Shown: positions 34,112 to 43,809, numbered from the stretch's first letter. The stretch: 64,000 nt of DNA from Nocardiopsis mwathae (GCF_014201195.1 NZ_JACHDS010000001.1:3534001-3598000); one strand, 5' to 3'. Translations and numbers: made by a program. Notes: a model not told the origin generated them from the sequence alone.

Positions 34112-35143
34112 ATGATCGACCTGCGTTCGGACACGGTCACCAGACCGACCCCGGAGATGCGACGGGCCATGGCCGAGGCCGAGGTCGGCGACGACGTCTT
34201 CGGGGAGGACCCCACCCTCCGCACGCTGGAGGAGGAGACCGCGCGGCTGCTGGGCAAGGAGCGGGCGCTGTTCGTCCCCTCCGGCCACATGGCCAACCAA
34301 CTCGCCGTCTACTGCTCGGCGCGCAGCGGCGAGGAGGTCTGGGCGCACGCCACCAGCCATGTGCTCGGCAATGAGCAGGGCGCCAGCTCCGTTCTGGCCC
34401 GCGTCCTGCCGCGGACGTTCGACTCCCCCGACGCGGTGCCCGACGACGCCCTCCTCGAACGCTGGGCCACGGGCACCGATGACGTGCACCGCGCCCGCCC
34501 GGCCCTGCTCTGCCTGGAGAACACGTTCACCGGCAGGGCCGTTCCCCTGGCCGGACAGCGGCGCGCGGCCGCCCTCGCCCGCGCCCACGGCCTGCGCACC
34601 CACCTGGACGGCGCGCGGCTGTGGAACGCGGCGGCGGCGCTGGGGGCCGCACCCGCCGAGGTGGCCGAGGGCTTCGACACCGTTTCCGTCTGCTTCTCCA
34701 AGGGGCTCGGTGCACCGGTCGGCTCGGCGCTGGCGGGCGACGCCGACACGATCGACCGCGCGCGCCGCGCCCGCAAGCTCCTCGGCGGCGGCATGCGCCA
34801 GGCCGGGATCATCGCGGCGGGTGCGCTGTACGCCCTGCGCCACCATCTCGACCGGCTGACCGACGACCACGCCCGCGCCGCCCGCCTGGCCAAAGGCATC
34901 ACCTCGACCACCGGGCTGAGTGCCGAGTCCCGGACCAACATGGTGCTGCTGTCCACCGCCCCCGGCAAAGCGCCCGGTCACGCGAGTGCCTTCGCCGACC
35001 AGGGAGTCCGGGCCTTCGCCATCGCCCCGGACCTCATCCGCTTCGTCGTCCACCTGGAGATCGGTGACGCCGACATCGACACCGCCATCGCCGGGATCGG
35101 CGCCGCCGTCATGACACGAAGCCAGGGACCGGCGGCGAGGTGA
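34112..35143 (+). CDS. ltaE: Low-specificity L-threonine aldolase
   Basis: A 343-residue PLP enzyme of fold type I that splits L-threonine and L-allo-threonine to glycine and acetaldehyde. IDLRSDTVTRPTPEMRRAM is the canonical N-terminus, THLDGARLWNAA holds the PLP-contacting Asp, and the Schiff-base Lys is K197 in VCFSKGLGAPVGS. The ATG at 34112 coincides with the conserved start, although the nearest purine-rich stretch (GGAAGG) is about 11 bases away. It lies downstream of dhaL on the same strand, but no functional link is evident. Confidence 0.92.
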   Translation: MIDLRSDTVTRPTPEMRRAMAEAEVGDDVFGEDPTLRTLEEETARLLGKERALFVPSGHMANQLAVYCSARSGEEVWAHATSHVLGNEQGASSVLARVLPRTFDSPDAVPDDALLERWATGTDDVHRARPALLCLENTFTGRAVPLAGQRRAAALARAHGLRTHLDGARLWNAAAALGAAPAEVAEGFDTVSVCFSKGLGAPVGSALAGDADTIDRARRARKLLGGGMRQAGIIAAGALYALRHHLDRLTDDHARAARLAKGITSTTGLSAESRTNMVLLSTAPGKAPGHASAFADQGVRAFAIAPDLIRFVVHLEIGDADIDTAIAGIGAAVMTRSQGPAAR

Positions 35144-35206
35144 GTCCGCTCCGCAGCGAGATGTTCCTGTTCAGGGCTAATGCCGAGAGCCTGCTGGGTG
35201 ACCTTG

Positions 35207-36076
35207 TTGGTGATTGTCCGCGGGGTGTCCTGCGGAGACGAGAAGCAGCGACGAGGACGGCAGGAGCTTGGGGCAGCCGGTCATCGTGCGGGTGGACGGG
35301 TGGCCGGGTGGCCGGGCTGGTGGTGGGGGCCGAGGCCTGCGGTCACCCCCGGCCCCGTACCGAGGGGCAGCGACGAGGATGGCGGGGGCGGGGCGCCCCT
35401 CCCGTCCCCCGGCCCGGACGGCCCCTTGTTTCCTTTGGTCTCGGAGATATCGGGGGAAAATCGCCTGCGAGCCCCCAATGTCTCCGAGATCAACGGAAGC
35501 AGGGCGCGGGAAAGCGCTCTCCCAAGGGGAGGGTCCAGGCGCGCGGGGGTCCGGACGCCCGAATCGAGGGCTGCCGTCCGGCCGGAACGGCGCTGTTCCG
35601 CTTCGCGTGAAGCGACTTCCGCCATGCGGGAGGATTCCCCGCCCCGGCGTCCCCTCCTGCGATGAGCATGGGATTTAATCGGACGAAACGGACGCGATCG
35701 GATGCGGCCCCATGGTCATCTCGGGGGAGGCTCCGGGCCTCCCGGATCGTGGAAACTGCTGCACGCGAAGCGGAAACCCGGGCTTCCGGGCGGTCCCCAA
35801 CCGCCCATCCGCTCGCCCGCAGCCGCCCACCGGGCCCGAAAAGGAACCGGACCGCCCGTTCCCGCCCTCTCCTGCGTTGATCAGCGCGGGGCGCCCCGCC
35901 CCCGCCATCCTCGTCGCCGCCCCCTCGGTACGGGGCCGGGGGCGACCGCAGGCCTCGGCCCCCACCACCGGCCCGGCCACCCGTCCACCCGTACGACGAC
36001 CGGCCGCCCCAAGCCCCTGCCGCCCTCGTCGCTGCCGCTTTTTCCCACCGGACACCCCGCAGACAACCGTCGACAA
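35207..36076. repeat. Large imperfect inverted repeat filling an intergenic region
   Basis: The left arm (35207-35399) and right arm (35888-36076) are reverse complements at roughly 85-90% identity by eye over about 190 bases (for example GTGGACGGGTGGCCGGG on both). Weaker mirror similarity continues inward: TTCCGCTTCGCGTG near 35597 against its reverse complement near 35770. A palindromic 58-bp element lies near the centre. Apparent open frames on both strands are just the mirrored GC-rich sequence. It occupies most of the 1.1 kb between ltaE and the ligase gene. No transposase is present. Confidence 0.7.
35662..35719. repeat. 58-bp imperfect palindromic element, copy 2
   Basis: ATGAGCATGGG at the left and CCCATGGTCAT at the right are near reverse complements. 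The interior AATCGGACGAAACGG and CGATCGGATGC blocks resemble those of the copy at 5263-5319. It sits near the axis of the large inverted repeat. Confidence 0.5.
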
Positions 36077-36239
36077 GGCCGCCCATCCGACCCCGCCCAC
36101 CCCAGCCCGCTCCCACCCGCACGACGATCGCCGAGCCCGCGGCGCCGCCACCGTTAACGAGCGCCTGTGCCTTCATCCGGATCGGGTCGTGTGACAGGCC
36201 AGGTGAGCGGTCGGCACATACCCCTATTTGTGCACTTTA

Positions 36240-36256
36240 GGTGACATCATGTCACC
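36240..36256. promoter_or_regulatory. Palindrome GGTGACAT-C-ATGTCACC abutting a start codon
   Basis: A perfect 8+1+8 inverted repeat ending at the base before the ATG at 36257. No Shine-Dalgarno sequence exists there, so the transcript may be leaderless and the palindrome would lie in the core promoter. A dimeric repressor bound here would block initiation. Confidence 0.6.
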
Positions 36257-37468
36257 ATGAAGAGTGCGAGGCGGTCCGACGCGAAGGCGCAGCCCCTGGT
36301 GACGAGCGGCCCTGACCGCCACTCGGCCTCGGACGGAAAACTTCCCGTCACTGTGGGAGTGGAGGAGGAGTATCTGCTCGTGGACCCCTCCTCCCGGCAG
36401 CTGAGTACGCAGGCCGACCAGGTGGTGGCGCGGGCGGCCGGGGAACTCGGCGACCAGGTCACCACCGAGCTCACCCGCTACCAGATCGAGATCCGCACCG
36501 ATCCGCACACGAGTTTGGCCGCCCTGGACGGCCAGCTCCGCACGGCCCGGACCGCCGTCGCGCGCGCCGCGACCGAGCTGGGATTGCGCATCATCTCCAG
36601 TGGGACGCCCATCCTGGGCCAGCACACACCCCTGCCGGTGTCCCCCGGTCCCCGTTACTCCCGAAGCATCGCCACGTTCCGCGCCCTGGACCATGAGCAG
36701 AGTGCCTGCGCGTGCCACATCCACGTCGGCATCCCCGACCTGGCCACCGCGCTCCAGCTGAGCAACCACCTGCGGCCTTGGCTCCCGTCGCTCATCGCAC
36801 TGACCGCCAACTCGCCCTACTGGACGGCCCAGGACACCGGCTACGCCAGCTGGCGCACCATGACGTGGGGGCGCTGGCCGGTGGCGGGACCACCCCCCTA
36901 CTTCGAGTCCCGCACCCACTATGAGGATCTGCTCGACAGCCTCCTGCGCACCGAAACCCTCATGGACCGCGGCGGCCTCTACTGGGACATCCGCCCGTCG
37001 CACCACGTGCCCACGCTCGAAGTCCGCGTCGCGGACGCCACCCCCACCGTGGACGACACCGTCCTGCTCGCCGGGGCCGTCAAGGGTCTGGCCACCGGTG
37101 CACTGGCCGCGATACGCGAGGGCCGGCCCGCCCCGCGGCCGCAGCCGGAGATGCTGCGGGCCGCATGCTGGCGCGCCGCCCGCGACGGCTTGAACGGCAA
37201 GAGCGTCGATGTGCACACCGAACGGCTCGAACCCGTCGCCGCGCACTTCAAACGCTTTTGGGCCGCCTCGCTCCCCGCCCTCGGCGCCGATGACCTCGCA
37301 CCCCTCCGCGCCGCGCGGGAACGCCTCCGCGCGAAGGGAAACGGTGCCGACCGCCAGCGGCGCGCCTACCGCCGCCGCCACCGCCTCACCGACGTCGTCG
37401 ACCACCTGGTCCGCAGCACCGCCACCGCCGAACACAACGCACAGAGAAAGAGAAGAGGACTGCCGTGA
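36257..37468 (+). CDS. YbdK-type carboxylate-amine ligase (glutamate-cysteine ligase family 2)
   Basis: A 403-residue GCS2 family protein. VTVGVEEEYLLVDP holds the metal-binding Glu residues, ACACHIHVGIPD the conserved His pair and WDIRPSHHVPTLEVRVAD the C-terminal motif. YbdK has weak glutamate-cysteine ligase activity in vitro. In actinomycetes, which use mycothiol, the true substrate is unknown. The first 30 residues are not conserved, so a downstream start is possible. The end overlaps the next gene by four bases (GTGA). Confidence 0.87.
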   Translation: MKSARRSDAKAQPLVTSGPDRHSASDGKLPVTVGVEEEYLLVDPSSRQLSTQADQVVARAAGELGDQVTTELTRYQIEIRTDPHTSLAALDGQLRTARTAVARAATELGLRIISSGTPILGQHTPLPVSPGPRYSRSIATFRALDHEQSACACHIHVGIPDLATALQLSNHLRPWLPSLIALTANSPYWTAQDTGYASWRTMTWGRWPVAGPPPYFESRTHYEDLLDSLLRTETLMDRGGLYWDIRPSHHVPTLEVRVADATPTVDDTVLLAGAVKGLATGALAAIREGRPAPRPQPEMLRAACWRAARDGLNGKSVDVHTERLEPVAAHFKRFWAASLPALGADDLAPLRAARERLRAKGNGADRQRRAYRRRHRLTDVVDHLVRSTATAEHNAQRKRRGLP

Positions 37469-37866
37469 GCGAGCCGAAGGAAACGGCCACGGGCGAGGTC
37501 GAGCAGGACCGGGGAGCGTCCGTGATCGGGTGGTTGGACCGGGTGAACCGGCGGCTGGGCGGAACTCCGTCGGTGTCCGTCGCCTTCGGGGAGCCGATCG
37601 AGCGCGACGGGGTGACGGTCGTCCCGGTCGCCCGGAGCCGCTTCATGATCGGCGGGGGCGCCTCGGGCGGCAGCGGCGCGCGTGACGCCGATGGCGGCAC
37701 GGGCGGTATGGGGATGACCGACCCCGTCGGGTACCTGGAGATCAAGGACGGCGGGGCGGTGTTCAGGCCGACCCGGCACCCGGCGCTGTCGCTCGTCGTA
37801 CCGCTCGCCGCCATCGCCGGGGCGACCGCGGTGCTGGTGCTGCGGGAGATCCTGCGGCGGTCCTGA
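37465..37866 (+). CDS. YtfJ/GerW-like sporulation-type protein
   Basis: A 133-residue protein. GGTPSVSVAFGEPIERDGVTVVPVARSRF, with a Gly-rich loop after it and DPVGYLEIKDGGAVF, is the YtfJ (GerW) pattern. A C-terminal hydrophobic segment (about 108-128, LSLVVPLAAIAGATAVLVL) would anchor it in the membrane. The GTG start overlaps the stop of the ligase gene, so the pair is coupled. The family is linked to spore germination in Bacillus, but its role in actinomycetes is unclear. Confidence 0.75.
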   Translation: MSEPKETATGEVEQDRGASVIGWLDRVNRRLGGTPSVSVAFGEPIERDGVTVVPVARSRFMIGGGASGGSGARDADGGTGGMGMTDPVGYLEIKDGGAVFRPTRHPALSLVVPLAAIAGATAVLVLREILRRS

Positions 37867-37870
37867 CCTC

Positions 37871-38941
37871 TCAGGGGCGGGCGGCGAGGCGGGTGGTGTC
37901 GGGCTGGATCGCGCCCGATGCGATCTCCTCGGCGTAGTGGCAGGCCACCCGGTGGCCCTCGGCGACCGTTCGCAGTGCGGGGCGCTCGGTGGCGCATCTC
38001 GCCTCCTGGCGCCAGGGGCAGCGGGTGTTGAAGCGGCAGCCCGGCGGCGGTGCGGCCGGGGAGGGGAGGTCGCCCGGGAGGAGGACGCGCTCGCGGGCGT
38101 CCTCCAGGTCGGGGTCGGGGACCGGGACCGCCGACATCAGGGCGCGGGTGTAGGGGTGCAGCGGCTCGGCGTACAGCGTGTCGCTTTCGGCCTCCTCCAC
38201 CAGGCCGCCGAGGTACATGACGCCGACGGTGTCGCTGACGTGCCGGACCACCGCCAGGTCGTGCGCGATCACCAGGTAGGTCAGGCCCCGCGCCCGCTGC
38301 AGGTCCTCCAGCAGGTTGAGCACCTGGGCCTGGATGGACACATCCAGTGCGGAGACGGGTTCGTCGCAGATGATCAGGTCGGGCTCCAGCACCAGGGCGC
38401 GGGCGATGCCGATGCGCTGCCGCTGCCCGCCGGAGAACTCGTGCGGGTAGCGCGCCAGGGCCGCACCGGACAGGCCGACCGCCTCCAGCGCCTCGATCAC
38501 CCGGGACCGCCGCTCGTCCCTGCTTCGTCCGATGCGGTGTGCGGCCAGGCCCTCCAGCAGGATCGACTCGACGTTCTGCCGGGGGTTGAGGCTCCCCAGC
38601 GGGTCCTGGAAGACCATCTGCGCCCTGCGGCGCGTGCGCCGCATCTCCTCGGCGGGCAGGTGCGCCAGGTCGACGCCGTCCAGCCAGACCCGGCCGTCGG
38701 TGATGTCGACGAGCCGCAGCACCGCCCGGCCCAGCGTGGTCTTGCCGCAACCCGACTCCCCCACCAGGCCGTAGGTGCTGCCGCGCCGGATGGCCAGCGA
38801 CACCCCGTCGACCGCATACACGTGGCCGACCGTCCGGTCGACGAGGATGCCGCGCCGGATCGGGAAGTGCACCTTCAGATCGGCGATCTCCAGCAGGTCC
38901 GGCCCGCCGCCGGCCCCGCCCGCCGGCTCCGTGGGCGTCAT
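37871..38941 (-). CDS. Oligopeptide/dipeptide ABC transporter ATP-binding protein (OppF/DppF type)
   Basis: A 356-residue ATPase. Walker A is [14 protein letters not shown], the signature is [16 protein letters not shown] and Walker B is [12 protein letters not shown]. The C-terminal [21 protein letters not shown] motif is the oligopeptide-transporter extension (iron-sulphur-like Cys set). The ATG at 38941 overlaps the stop of the upstream ATPase gene (ATGA); a start 14 codons earlier is open but not conserved. It is the last gene of the five-gene operon and energises peptide import with its partner. Confidence 0.92.
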   Translation of the reverse strand: MTPTEPAGGAGGGPDLLEIADLKVHFPIRRGILVDRTVGHVYAVDGVSLAIRRGSTYGLVGESGCGKTTLGRAVLRLVDITDGRVWLDGVDLAHLPAEEMRRTRRRAQMVFQDPLGSLNPRQNVESILLEGLAAHRIGRSRDERRSRVIEALEAVGLSGAALARYPHEFSGGQRQRIGIARALVLEPDLIICDEPVSALDVSIQAQVLNLLEDLQRARGLTYLVIAHDLAVVRHVSDTVGVMYLGGLVEEAESDTLYAEPLHPYTRALMSAVPVPDPDLEDARERVLLPGDLPSPAAPPPGCRFNTRCPWRQEARCATERPALRTVAEGHRVACHYAEEIASGAIQPDTTRLAARP

Positions 38942-40047
38942 CGGGGGTCTCCTTCCCGTGCGGGTTCCGCGCCGGGTGTCCACTCTCCGCCGCCCGCTGC
39001 GTCAAGCCCGCCGGGGGTGGCGGGGTTGACGCAGCGGTGGCGGTGGTCCGCCGCCGCGTCTCGCAGGCCCGGGGGGCCGCCCAGGCACCGCTCGGTGTAG
39101 CGGTCGCAGCGGGGCGCGAACGCGCAGCCGTCGGCCCAGGCGATGTCGTCGTTCACCGACCCCCGGATCGGTGTCAGCGGCTCATGGCGCGGCGCGTTGA
39201 GCCGCGGGATCGAGGCCAGCAGCCCGACGGTGTAGGGATGCGTCGGCGCGGCGAAGAGCCGCCGCCGTTCGGCGGCCTCCACCACCTTCCCGGCGTAGAG
39301 CACGTTGATCCGGTCGCACAGGCCCGCCACCACGCCCAGGTCATGGGTGATCATCAGCAGTGCGGTCCCCTCCTCGGCGACCAGGTCCTTGAGCAGTTCC
39401 AGGATCTGGGCCTGGATGGTGACGTCGAGCGCGGTGGTGGGTTCGTCGGCGATGAGCAGCCGGGGGCGGCAGGCGACCGCCATCGCGATCAGGGCCCGCT
39501 GCCGCATGCCGCCGGACAGCTCGTGCGGGTACTCCCGCAGCCGCCGGTCGGGGTCGGGGATGCCCACGCGCCGCAGCAGCTCGGCGGCCTCGGTCCGGGC
39601 GGCGTCGCGGCGCAGCCCCCGGTGCCGGGTGAGGATCTCGGTCACCTGCACGCCGATGGGCACGACGGGGTTGAGCGAGGACAGCGGGTCCTGGAAGACC
39701 ATGGCCAGCCGGGACCCGCGCAGGTCGCGCATGCGCTCGGGCGGCAGGGCGAGCAGGTCGAGCGTGCCCGGGGCGGCGCCGGGGTCGGCCGGGCCGCCCC
39801 CGGCGTGCGCCGCCCCGCCCGCCCGGAACAGGGCGCGGCCGCCGACCCTGACACCGTGGCGCGGCAGCAGCCCCATCAGCGCCAGGGAGGTCACGCTCTT
39901 GCCGCACCCGGACTCTCCCACCAGGCCGACGACCTCCCCTTCGTCCAGGGTGAACGACACCCGGTCGACCGCCCGGACGTCGCGCCGTCCGCGTGCGGTG
40001 AACGTGACCGACAGCTCGTCCACGGTGAGCAGGGGCATCGGCGTCAC
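38938..40047 (-). CDS. Oligopeptide/dipeptide ABC transporter ATP-binding protein (OppD/DppD type)
   Basis: A 369-residue ATPase. Walker A is [14 protein letters not shown], the signature is [16 protein letters not shown] and Walker B is [12 protein letters not shown]. The C-terminal [16 protein letters not shown] is the Cys-containing oligopeptide extension. An extra Ala/Gly-rich insertion follows [11 protein letters not shown]. It overlaps its neighbours by four bases on both sides (ATGA), so translation is coupled along the operon. Confidence 0.92.
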   Translation of the reverse strand: MTPMPLLTVDELSVTFTARGRRDVRAVDRVSFTLDEGEVVGLVGESGCGKSVTSLALMGLLPRHGVRVGGRALFRAGGAAHAGGGPADPGAAPGTLDLLALPPERMRDLRGSRLAMVFQDPLSSLNPVVPIGVQVTEILTRHRGLRRDAARTEAAELLRRVGIPDPDRRLREYPHELSGGMRQRALIAMAVACRPRLLIADEPTTALDVTIQAQILELLKDLVAEEGTALLMITHDLGVVAGLCDRINVLYAGKVVEAAERRRLFAAPTHPYTVGLLASIPRLNAPRHEPLTPIRGSVNDDIAWADGCAFAPRCDRYTERCLGGPPGLRDAAADHRHRCVNPATPGGLDAAGGGEWTPGAEPAREGDPR

Positions 40048-41000
40048 TTCCTGAGTCGGGGGTCGAGGGATTCCCGCATCGCCTCACCGAGCAGGGTGAA
40101 GCCCAGCGCCGTGACGATGATGGCCAGCGCCGGGTACACGGCGAGCTGCGGTGCGCCGCTCAGGAAGCGCTGCGCGTCGGCGAGCATGGTGCCCCACTCG
40201 GGGGTCGACGGGTCGGGGTTGCCCAGCCCCAGGTAGGACAGGGCCGCGGCGTCGATGATGGCGGTGGCCAGCGTCAGCGTGCCCTGCACCAGGACCGGTC
40301 CCAGCGAGTTGGGCAGGATGTGGCCGAGTGCGATGCGCCGCTTGCGCACGCCCAGCGCGCGGGCGGCCAGCACGTAGTCGCGCCCGGCCTGGGCGATCAT
40401 GGCGCCGCGCAGCAGCCGGGCGAAGATGGGGATCTGGGCGACGCCGACGGCGATCATGACCGTGGCGAGGCTCTGGCCGAGCAGCGCGGCCACGCTGACG
40501 GCCAGCAGCAGTGCGGGGACGGCCAGCATCATGTCGGTGACGCGCATGAGCGCCGCGTCCAGCCGCCGCCCCCACACCCCGCCCAGGGCGTGGGCGGCCC
40601 CGGCGGTGCCGCCGAGGAGGGCGCCGACGGTGAAACCGAGCAGGGTGGCGACCACCCCGACCAGCAGGGTCTGGCGGGCGCCGATGATCATGCGCGAGAA
40701 CTGGTCGCGGCCGAGGTTGTCCAGGCCCAGCCAGTTCTCGGCGCGCGGCCCGACGAACACGTTCTGGTTGGGGAAGACCTCGTTTCCCCAGGTCTGGGCG
40801 GTGGGGCTGTAGGGGGCGAGCCAGGGCCCGAAGATCGCGAAGAAGAGGAAGACGCAGACGGTTCCGGCCCCGGCGATGGCCATGGGGTTGCGGCGCGTCC
40901 GGTCGAAGGCCTCGCGCCAGACACCGTGTCCGCGTCCGTCCTCGGCGCGTGCGGCGGTGAGTTCGGCGAGCCGGTCGATCCTGTCGGCCTTTCTCGACAT
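40044..41000 (-). CDS. Oligopeptide/dipeptide ABC transporter permease (DppC type)
   Basis: A 318-residue inner-membrane permease with about six helices. The N-terminal OppC region (WREAFDRTRRNPMAIAG, then helix 1) and GLDNLGRDQFSRMIIGARQTLLVG are typical, and the EAA-like loop is ARALGVRKRRIALGHILPNS. The ATG at 41000 shares a base with the stop of the preceding permease gene (TGATG). A longer open frame upstream is a shadow of that gene. Confidence 0.92.
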   Translation of the reverse strand: MSRKADRIDRLAELTAARAEDGRGHGVWREAFDRTRRNPMAIAGAGTVCVFLFFAIFGPWLAPYSPTAQTWGNEVFPNQNVFVGPRAENWLGLDNLGRDQFSRMIIGARQTLLVGVVATLLGFTVGALLGGTAGAAHALGGVWGRRLDAALMRVTDMMLAVPALLLAVSVAALLGQSLATVMIAVGVAQIPIFARLLRGAMIAQAGRDYVLAARALGVRKRRIALGHILPNSLGPVLVQGTLTLATAIIDAAALSYLGLGNPDPSTPEWGTMLADAQRFLSGAPQLAVYPALAIIVTALGFTLLGEAMRESLDPRLRK

Positions 41001-42004
41001 CAGCTCACCCGCACTCTCGGGTCGAGGAGGCTGTAGGAGATGTCCACCAGCAGGTTGATGAGCACGTACATGGCGGCGATGATCAGGATGAAGCCGAGCA
41101 GGGCGGGGTAGTCGCGCGTCTGGGTGGAGGCGTAGACGAACGATCCGATGCCGCCGAAGGCGAACACGCTCTCGGTGAGCACGGCGCCGGCGAACAGCGC
41201 CCCGGTCTGCAGGCCGATCGCGGTCATCACCGGCAGCATGGCGTTGCGCAGCACGTGCCGGGTGCGCACCACGTGGCGGTGGAGTCCCTTGGCTTCGGCG
41301 GTGCGCACGTAGTCCTCGCCGAGGACTTCCAGCACGCTGGCCCGGGTCATCCGCACGACGACGGCGAGGGGGATGCTGGACAGCGCGAGTCCAGGCAGGG
41401 CCAGGTGCAGGATCGCGTCCCAGGCGGCGTCCCACTCGCGGGTCATCAGGCCGTCGAGGACGAAGAAGCCGGTGACGCGGGTGGCGCTGAGGCCGGGGGT
41501 CTGCCGGAAGGCGGAGGGGAACCAGCCGAGGTGTTCGGCGAAGACGACTTTGAGGACGAAGGCGAGGAAGAACACCGGGGTGCAGATCCCGATGAGGGAG
41601 CCGCCGACGACGGCCGAGTCGAGCAGGCCGCCGCGGCGCCGCGCGGCCAGGTAGCCGAGTGGGATGCCGATGCCGACGGCGATGACCATGGCGGCGACGG
41701 CGAGTTCGGCGGTGGCGGGGAAGCGCAGCGCGAACTCGTCGAGGACCGGGCGGCCGGTCTGCAGCGAGGTGCCGAGGTCGCCCTCGGCGAGTCGGGTGAG
41801 GAACCGCCAGTACTGGACGGCCAGGGGGTCGTCGAGGCCCAGGGCCCGACGCAGCGCCGCCCGCTGCTCGGGGGAGGCGTCCTCGCCGAGGAGAGCGTAC
41901 TCGGGTCCGCCGGGCAGTCGGCGCAGCCAGAAGAACAGCAGCACCGAGAGGCCGAACAGGGTCGGGATCAGCTGCAGTGTCCGCCGGACGATGAAGCGCA
42001 GCAC
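41000..42004 (-). CDS. Oligopeptide/dipeptide ABC transporter permease (DppB type)
   Basis: A 334-residue permease with the DppB N-terminus (MLRFIVRRTLQLIPTLFGLSVL), LDDPLAVQYWRFLTRLAEGDLGTS and the EAA loop RTAEAKGLHRHVVRTRHVLRNA. Six helices are predicted from hydrophobic runs. It follows the binding-protein gene after 128 bases that contain a hairpin, so its level is probably lower than that of the binding protein. Confidence 0.92.
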   Translation of the reverse strand: MLRFIVRRTLQLIPTLFGLSVLLFFWLRRLPGGPEYALLGEDASPEQRAALRRALGLDDPLAVQYWRFLTRLAEGDLGTSLQTGRPVLDEFALRFPATAELAVAAMVIAVGIGIPLGYLAARRRGGLLDSAVVGGSLIGICTPVFFLAFVLKVVFAEHLGWFPSAFRQTPGLSATRVTGFFVLDGLMTREWDAAWDAILHLALPGLALSSIPLAVVVRMTRASVLEVLGEDYVRTAEAKGLHRHVVRTRHVLRNAMLPVMTAIGLQTGALFAGAVLTESVFAFGGIGSFVYASTQTRDYPALLGFILIIAAMYVLINLLVDISYSLLDPRVRVS

Positions 42005-42057
42005 CTGCGTGCCGCCTCCCCTCCGTTATCCGTGCTCTGCTCCCCGCCCCGGTGGTG

Positions 42058-42112
42058 GTCTCGGGGATGCCGAGCGGATATCGGCGCGGATCGGCACCGA
42101 CATCCCCGAGAT
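42058..42112 (-). terminator. Hairpin between binding-protein and permease genes (attenuator or processing element)
   Basis: Arms 42058-42072 (GTCTCGGGGATGCCG) and 42098-42112 (CGACATCCCCGAGAT) pair at 13 of 15 positions around a 25-base loop. There is no U tract. A hairpin after a solute-binding-protein gene commonly protects the upstream mRNA or attenuates the downstream genes. Confidence 0.5.
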
Positions 42113-42132
42113 CGGCGGGGCGGGGGGTGGGG

Positions 42133-43809
42133 TCAGGAGAAGGAGGCTTCGGCGAAGTTCTCCTGGGTGAGCGGGCTGACGGCGGGCGGGGTGACGTCGG
42201 GGGCGAACGCGATCGACGGCGGCGAGTGGGAGATCGGCAGACCCGGCAGGTAGTCCATGATCTCCTGGTTGACCTCCTGGTAGAGGGCGGTGCGCTCGTC
42301 GGCGTCGGGGGTGGTGGACACCTCCCTCATCCGCTCGAAGAGCTCTTCGTCGCGGAAGCCCCAGGCGCTGTCGTAGCCGTCGAACCAGGTGCCGAGGAAG
42401 TTGTAGGCCTCGTTGAAGTCGCCGGTCCAGCCGAGGAGGTAGAGGCTGCAGCCGCCGCTGTCGGTGTGCGGGATGTAGTCTCCCCACGGCATCGAGTCGG
42501 CGGTGACGGTGATGCCGACGGATTCGAGGTCGGCCTTGATGATGTCGAAGATGTCCTGCGGGGCGGGCATGTAGGGCCGGGTGACCTCGGTGGGGAAGCA
42601 CATGTCGATCTCCAGGTCGGACTGCCCGGCCTCCTGGAGCAGCGCCTCCGCCTTGTCGGGGTCGTGGTCATAGGTGGTGACGTCCGGCGACCAGCCCTCG
42701 ACGGTCTCGGGGATGAACTGGGTGGCGACCCGGCCGCCCTCGGGGAGGATGGTGTCGACGATGCGCTGGCGGTCGACGGCGTGCGCGATGGCCCGCCGCA
42801 CCTTCTCGTCGCCCAGTTCCTCACCGGCCTCCTGGTTGTAGGCGAGGTAGAGGATGTTGAAGACGTCGCGCACCGGCACCTGGAACCCGGCGTCCTTCAG
42901 CGGCTCGACGTCGGCCGGCCCGACGAGGTCGTAGCCGTGGATGTCGCCCGCCTCCAGGGCCTGCTTGCGGGCGGCCTCCTCCGAGATCGTCTTGATGATC
43001 AGGGTCTTGACCTTGGCGTTCTCTCCCCAGTGGTCGTCGAACCGCTCCAGGACGACCTCCTGGGCGTCGCGGTCCCAGTCGACGAGCCGGTAGGGGCCGG
43101 TGCCCGCGACCGTTCCGGCCTCCTGGGTGTAGGAGGGCAGAACCGGGGAGCCGGGGTCGCCGGTGACCTCCTCCTGGGCGACCTGGTCGATGACCTTCGG
43201 GCTCATGATCCCGAAGGAGGCGAGGCTGAAGGCGCCCGGATAATTCGCGGAGGGCTCCTTGACTTCGATCACCGCGGTCAGGTCGTCGGGTGTGCTGCAG
43301 GACTCGAAGTTGGGATCGGGTGTGTCTTCGTCCTCGTTCTCGGCGAATCCCCCGAAAATGTTCTGCCAGTAGTAGGTCTGGTTGCTGTTCTGGTAGTTGC
43401 CGGTGAAGTTGTACCAGCGGTCGAAATTCGCGCACACCGCCGCGGCGTCGAAGTCCTCGCCGTCGTGGAATTTCACGCCGTCGCGCAGGTGGAAGGTCCA
43501 TTCCGTGCCGTCGTCGGACTGCTCCCAGGACTCGGCCAGCCCGCCGATGATCTCGGTGCCGCCGGGCTCGTGGGCGAGCAGGGTGTCGTAGATCTGCCGG
43601 GTGACGCGGAAGGTCTCGCCGTCACTGGTCAGGACCGGGTCCACCGTGCGGGGGTCTCCGGCTCCCGCGAACACCAGCGGCTGCGTCTCATTTCGCTCAC
43701 CACCGTCGCCGCCGTCTCGTGTACTTTCTGCGCAACCTGTGACGATCAATACCAAGATCAACGCCGACGCGGTGATCGACAGCGATCTCGCCGACTCCGG
43801 AATGAACAC
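42133..43809 (-). CDS. Peptide ABC transporter substrate-binding lipoprotein (SBP family 5)
   Basis: A 558-residue lipoprotein. It has a short N-terminus, a hydrophobic run (about 10-24) and the lipobox VTGC with Cys26. Family 5 features follow: RTVDPVLTSDGETFRVTRQIYDTL, LAESWEQSDDGTEWTFHLRDGVKFHDG and VRRAIAHAVDRQRIVDT. It captures oligopeptides outside the cell for the downstream permease. The start is a GTG at 43809 with GAGGTG six bases upstream; earlier codons in the frame are not conserved. It is first and probably best expressed in the operon. Confidence 0.92.
   Translation of the reverse strand: MFIPESARSLSITASALILVLIVTGCAESTRDGGDGGERNETQPLVFAGAGDPRTVDPVLTSDGETFRVTRQIYDTLLAHEPGGTEIIGGLAESWEQSDDGTEWTFHLRDGVKFHDGEDFDAAAVCANFDRWYNFTGNYQNSNQTYYWQNIFGGFAENEDEDTPDPNFESCSTPDDLTAVIEVKEPSANYPGAFSLASFGIMSPKVIDQVAQEEVTGDPGSPVLPSYTQEAGTVAGTGPYRLVDWDRDAQEVVLERFDDHWGENAKVKTLIIKTISEEAARKQALEAGDIHGYDLVGPADVEPLKDAGFQVPVRDVFNILYLAYNQEAGEELGDEKVRRAIAHAVDRQRIVDTILPEGGRVATQFIPETVEGWSPDVTTYDHDPDKAEALLQEAGQSDLEIDMCFPTEVTRPYMPAPQDIFDIIKADLESVGITVTADSMPWGDYIPHTDSGGCSLYLLGWTGDFNEAYNFLGTWFDGYDSAWGFRDEELFERMREVSTTPDADERTALYQEVNQEIMDYLPGLPISHSPPSIAFAPDVTPPAVSPLTQENFAEASFS

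Noticed and set aside
35140-36194. Several 150-230 codon frames on both strands
   Set aside because: They mirror each other because they lie on the two arms of a large inverted repeat. No conserved domain or ribosome-binding site supports translation.
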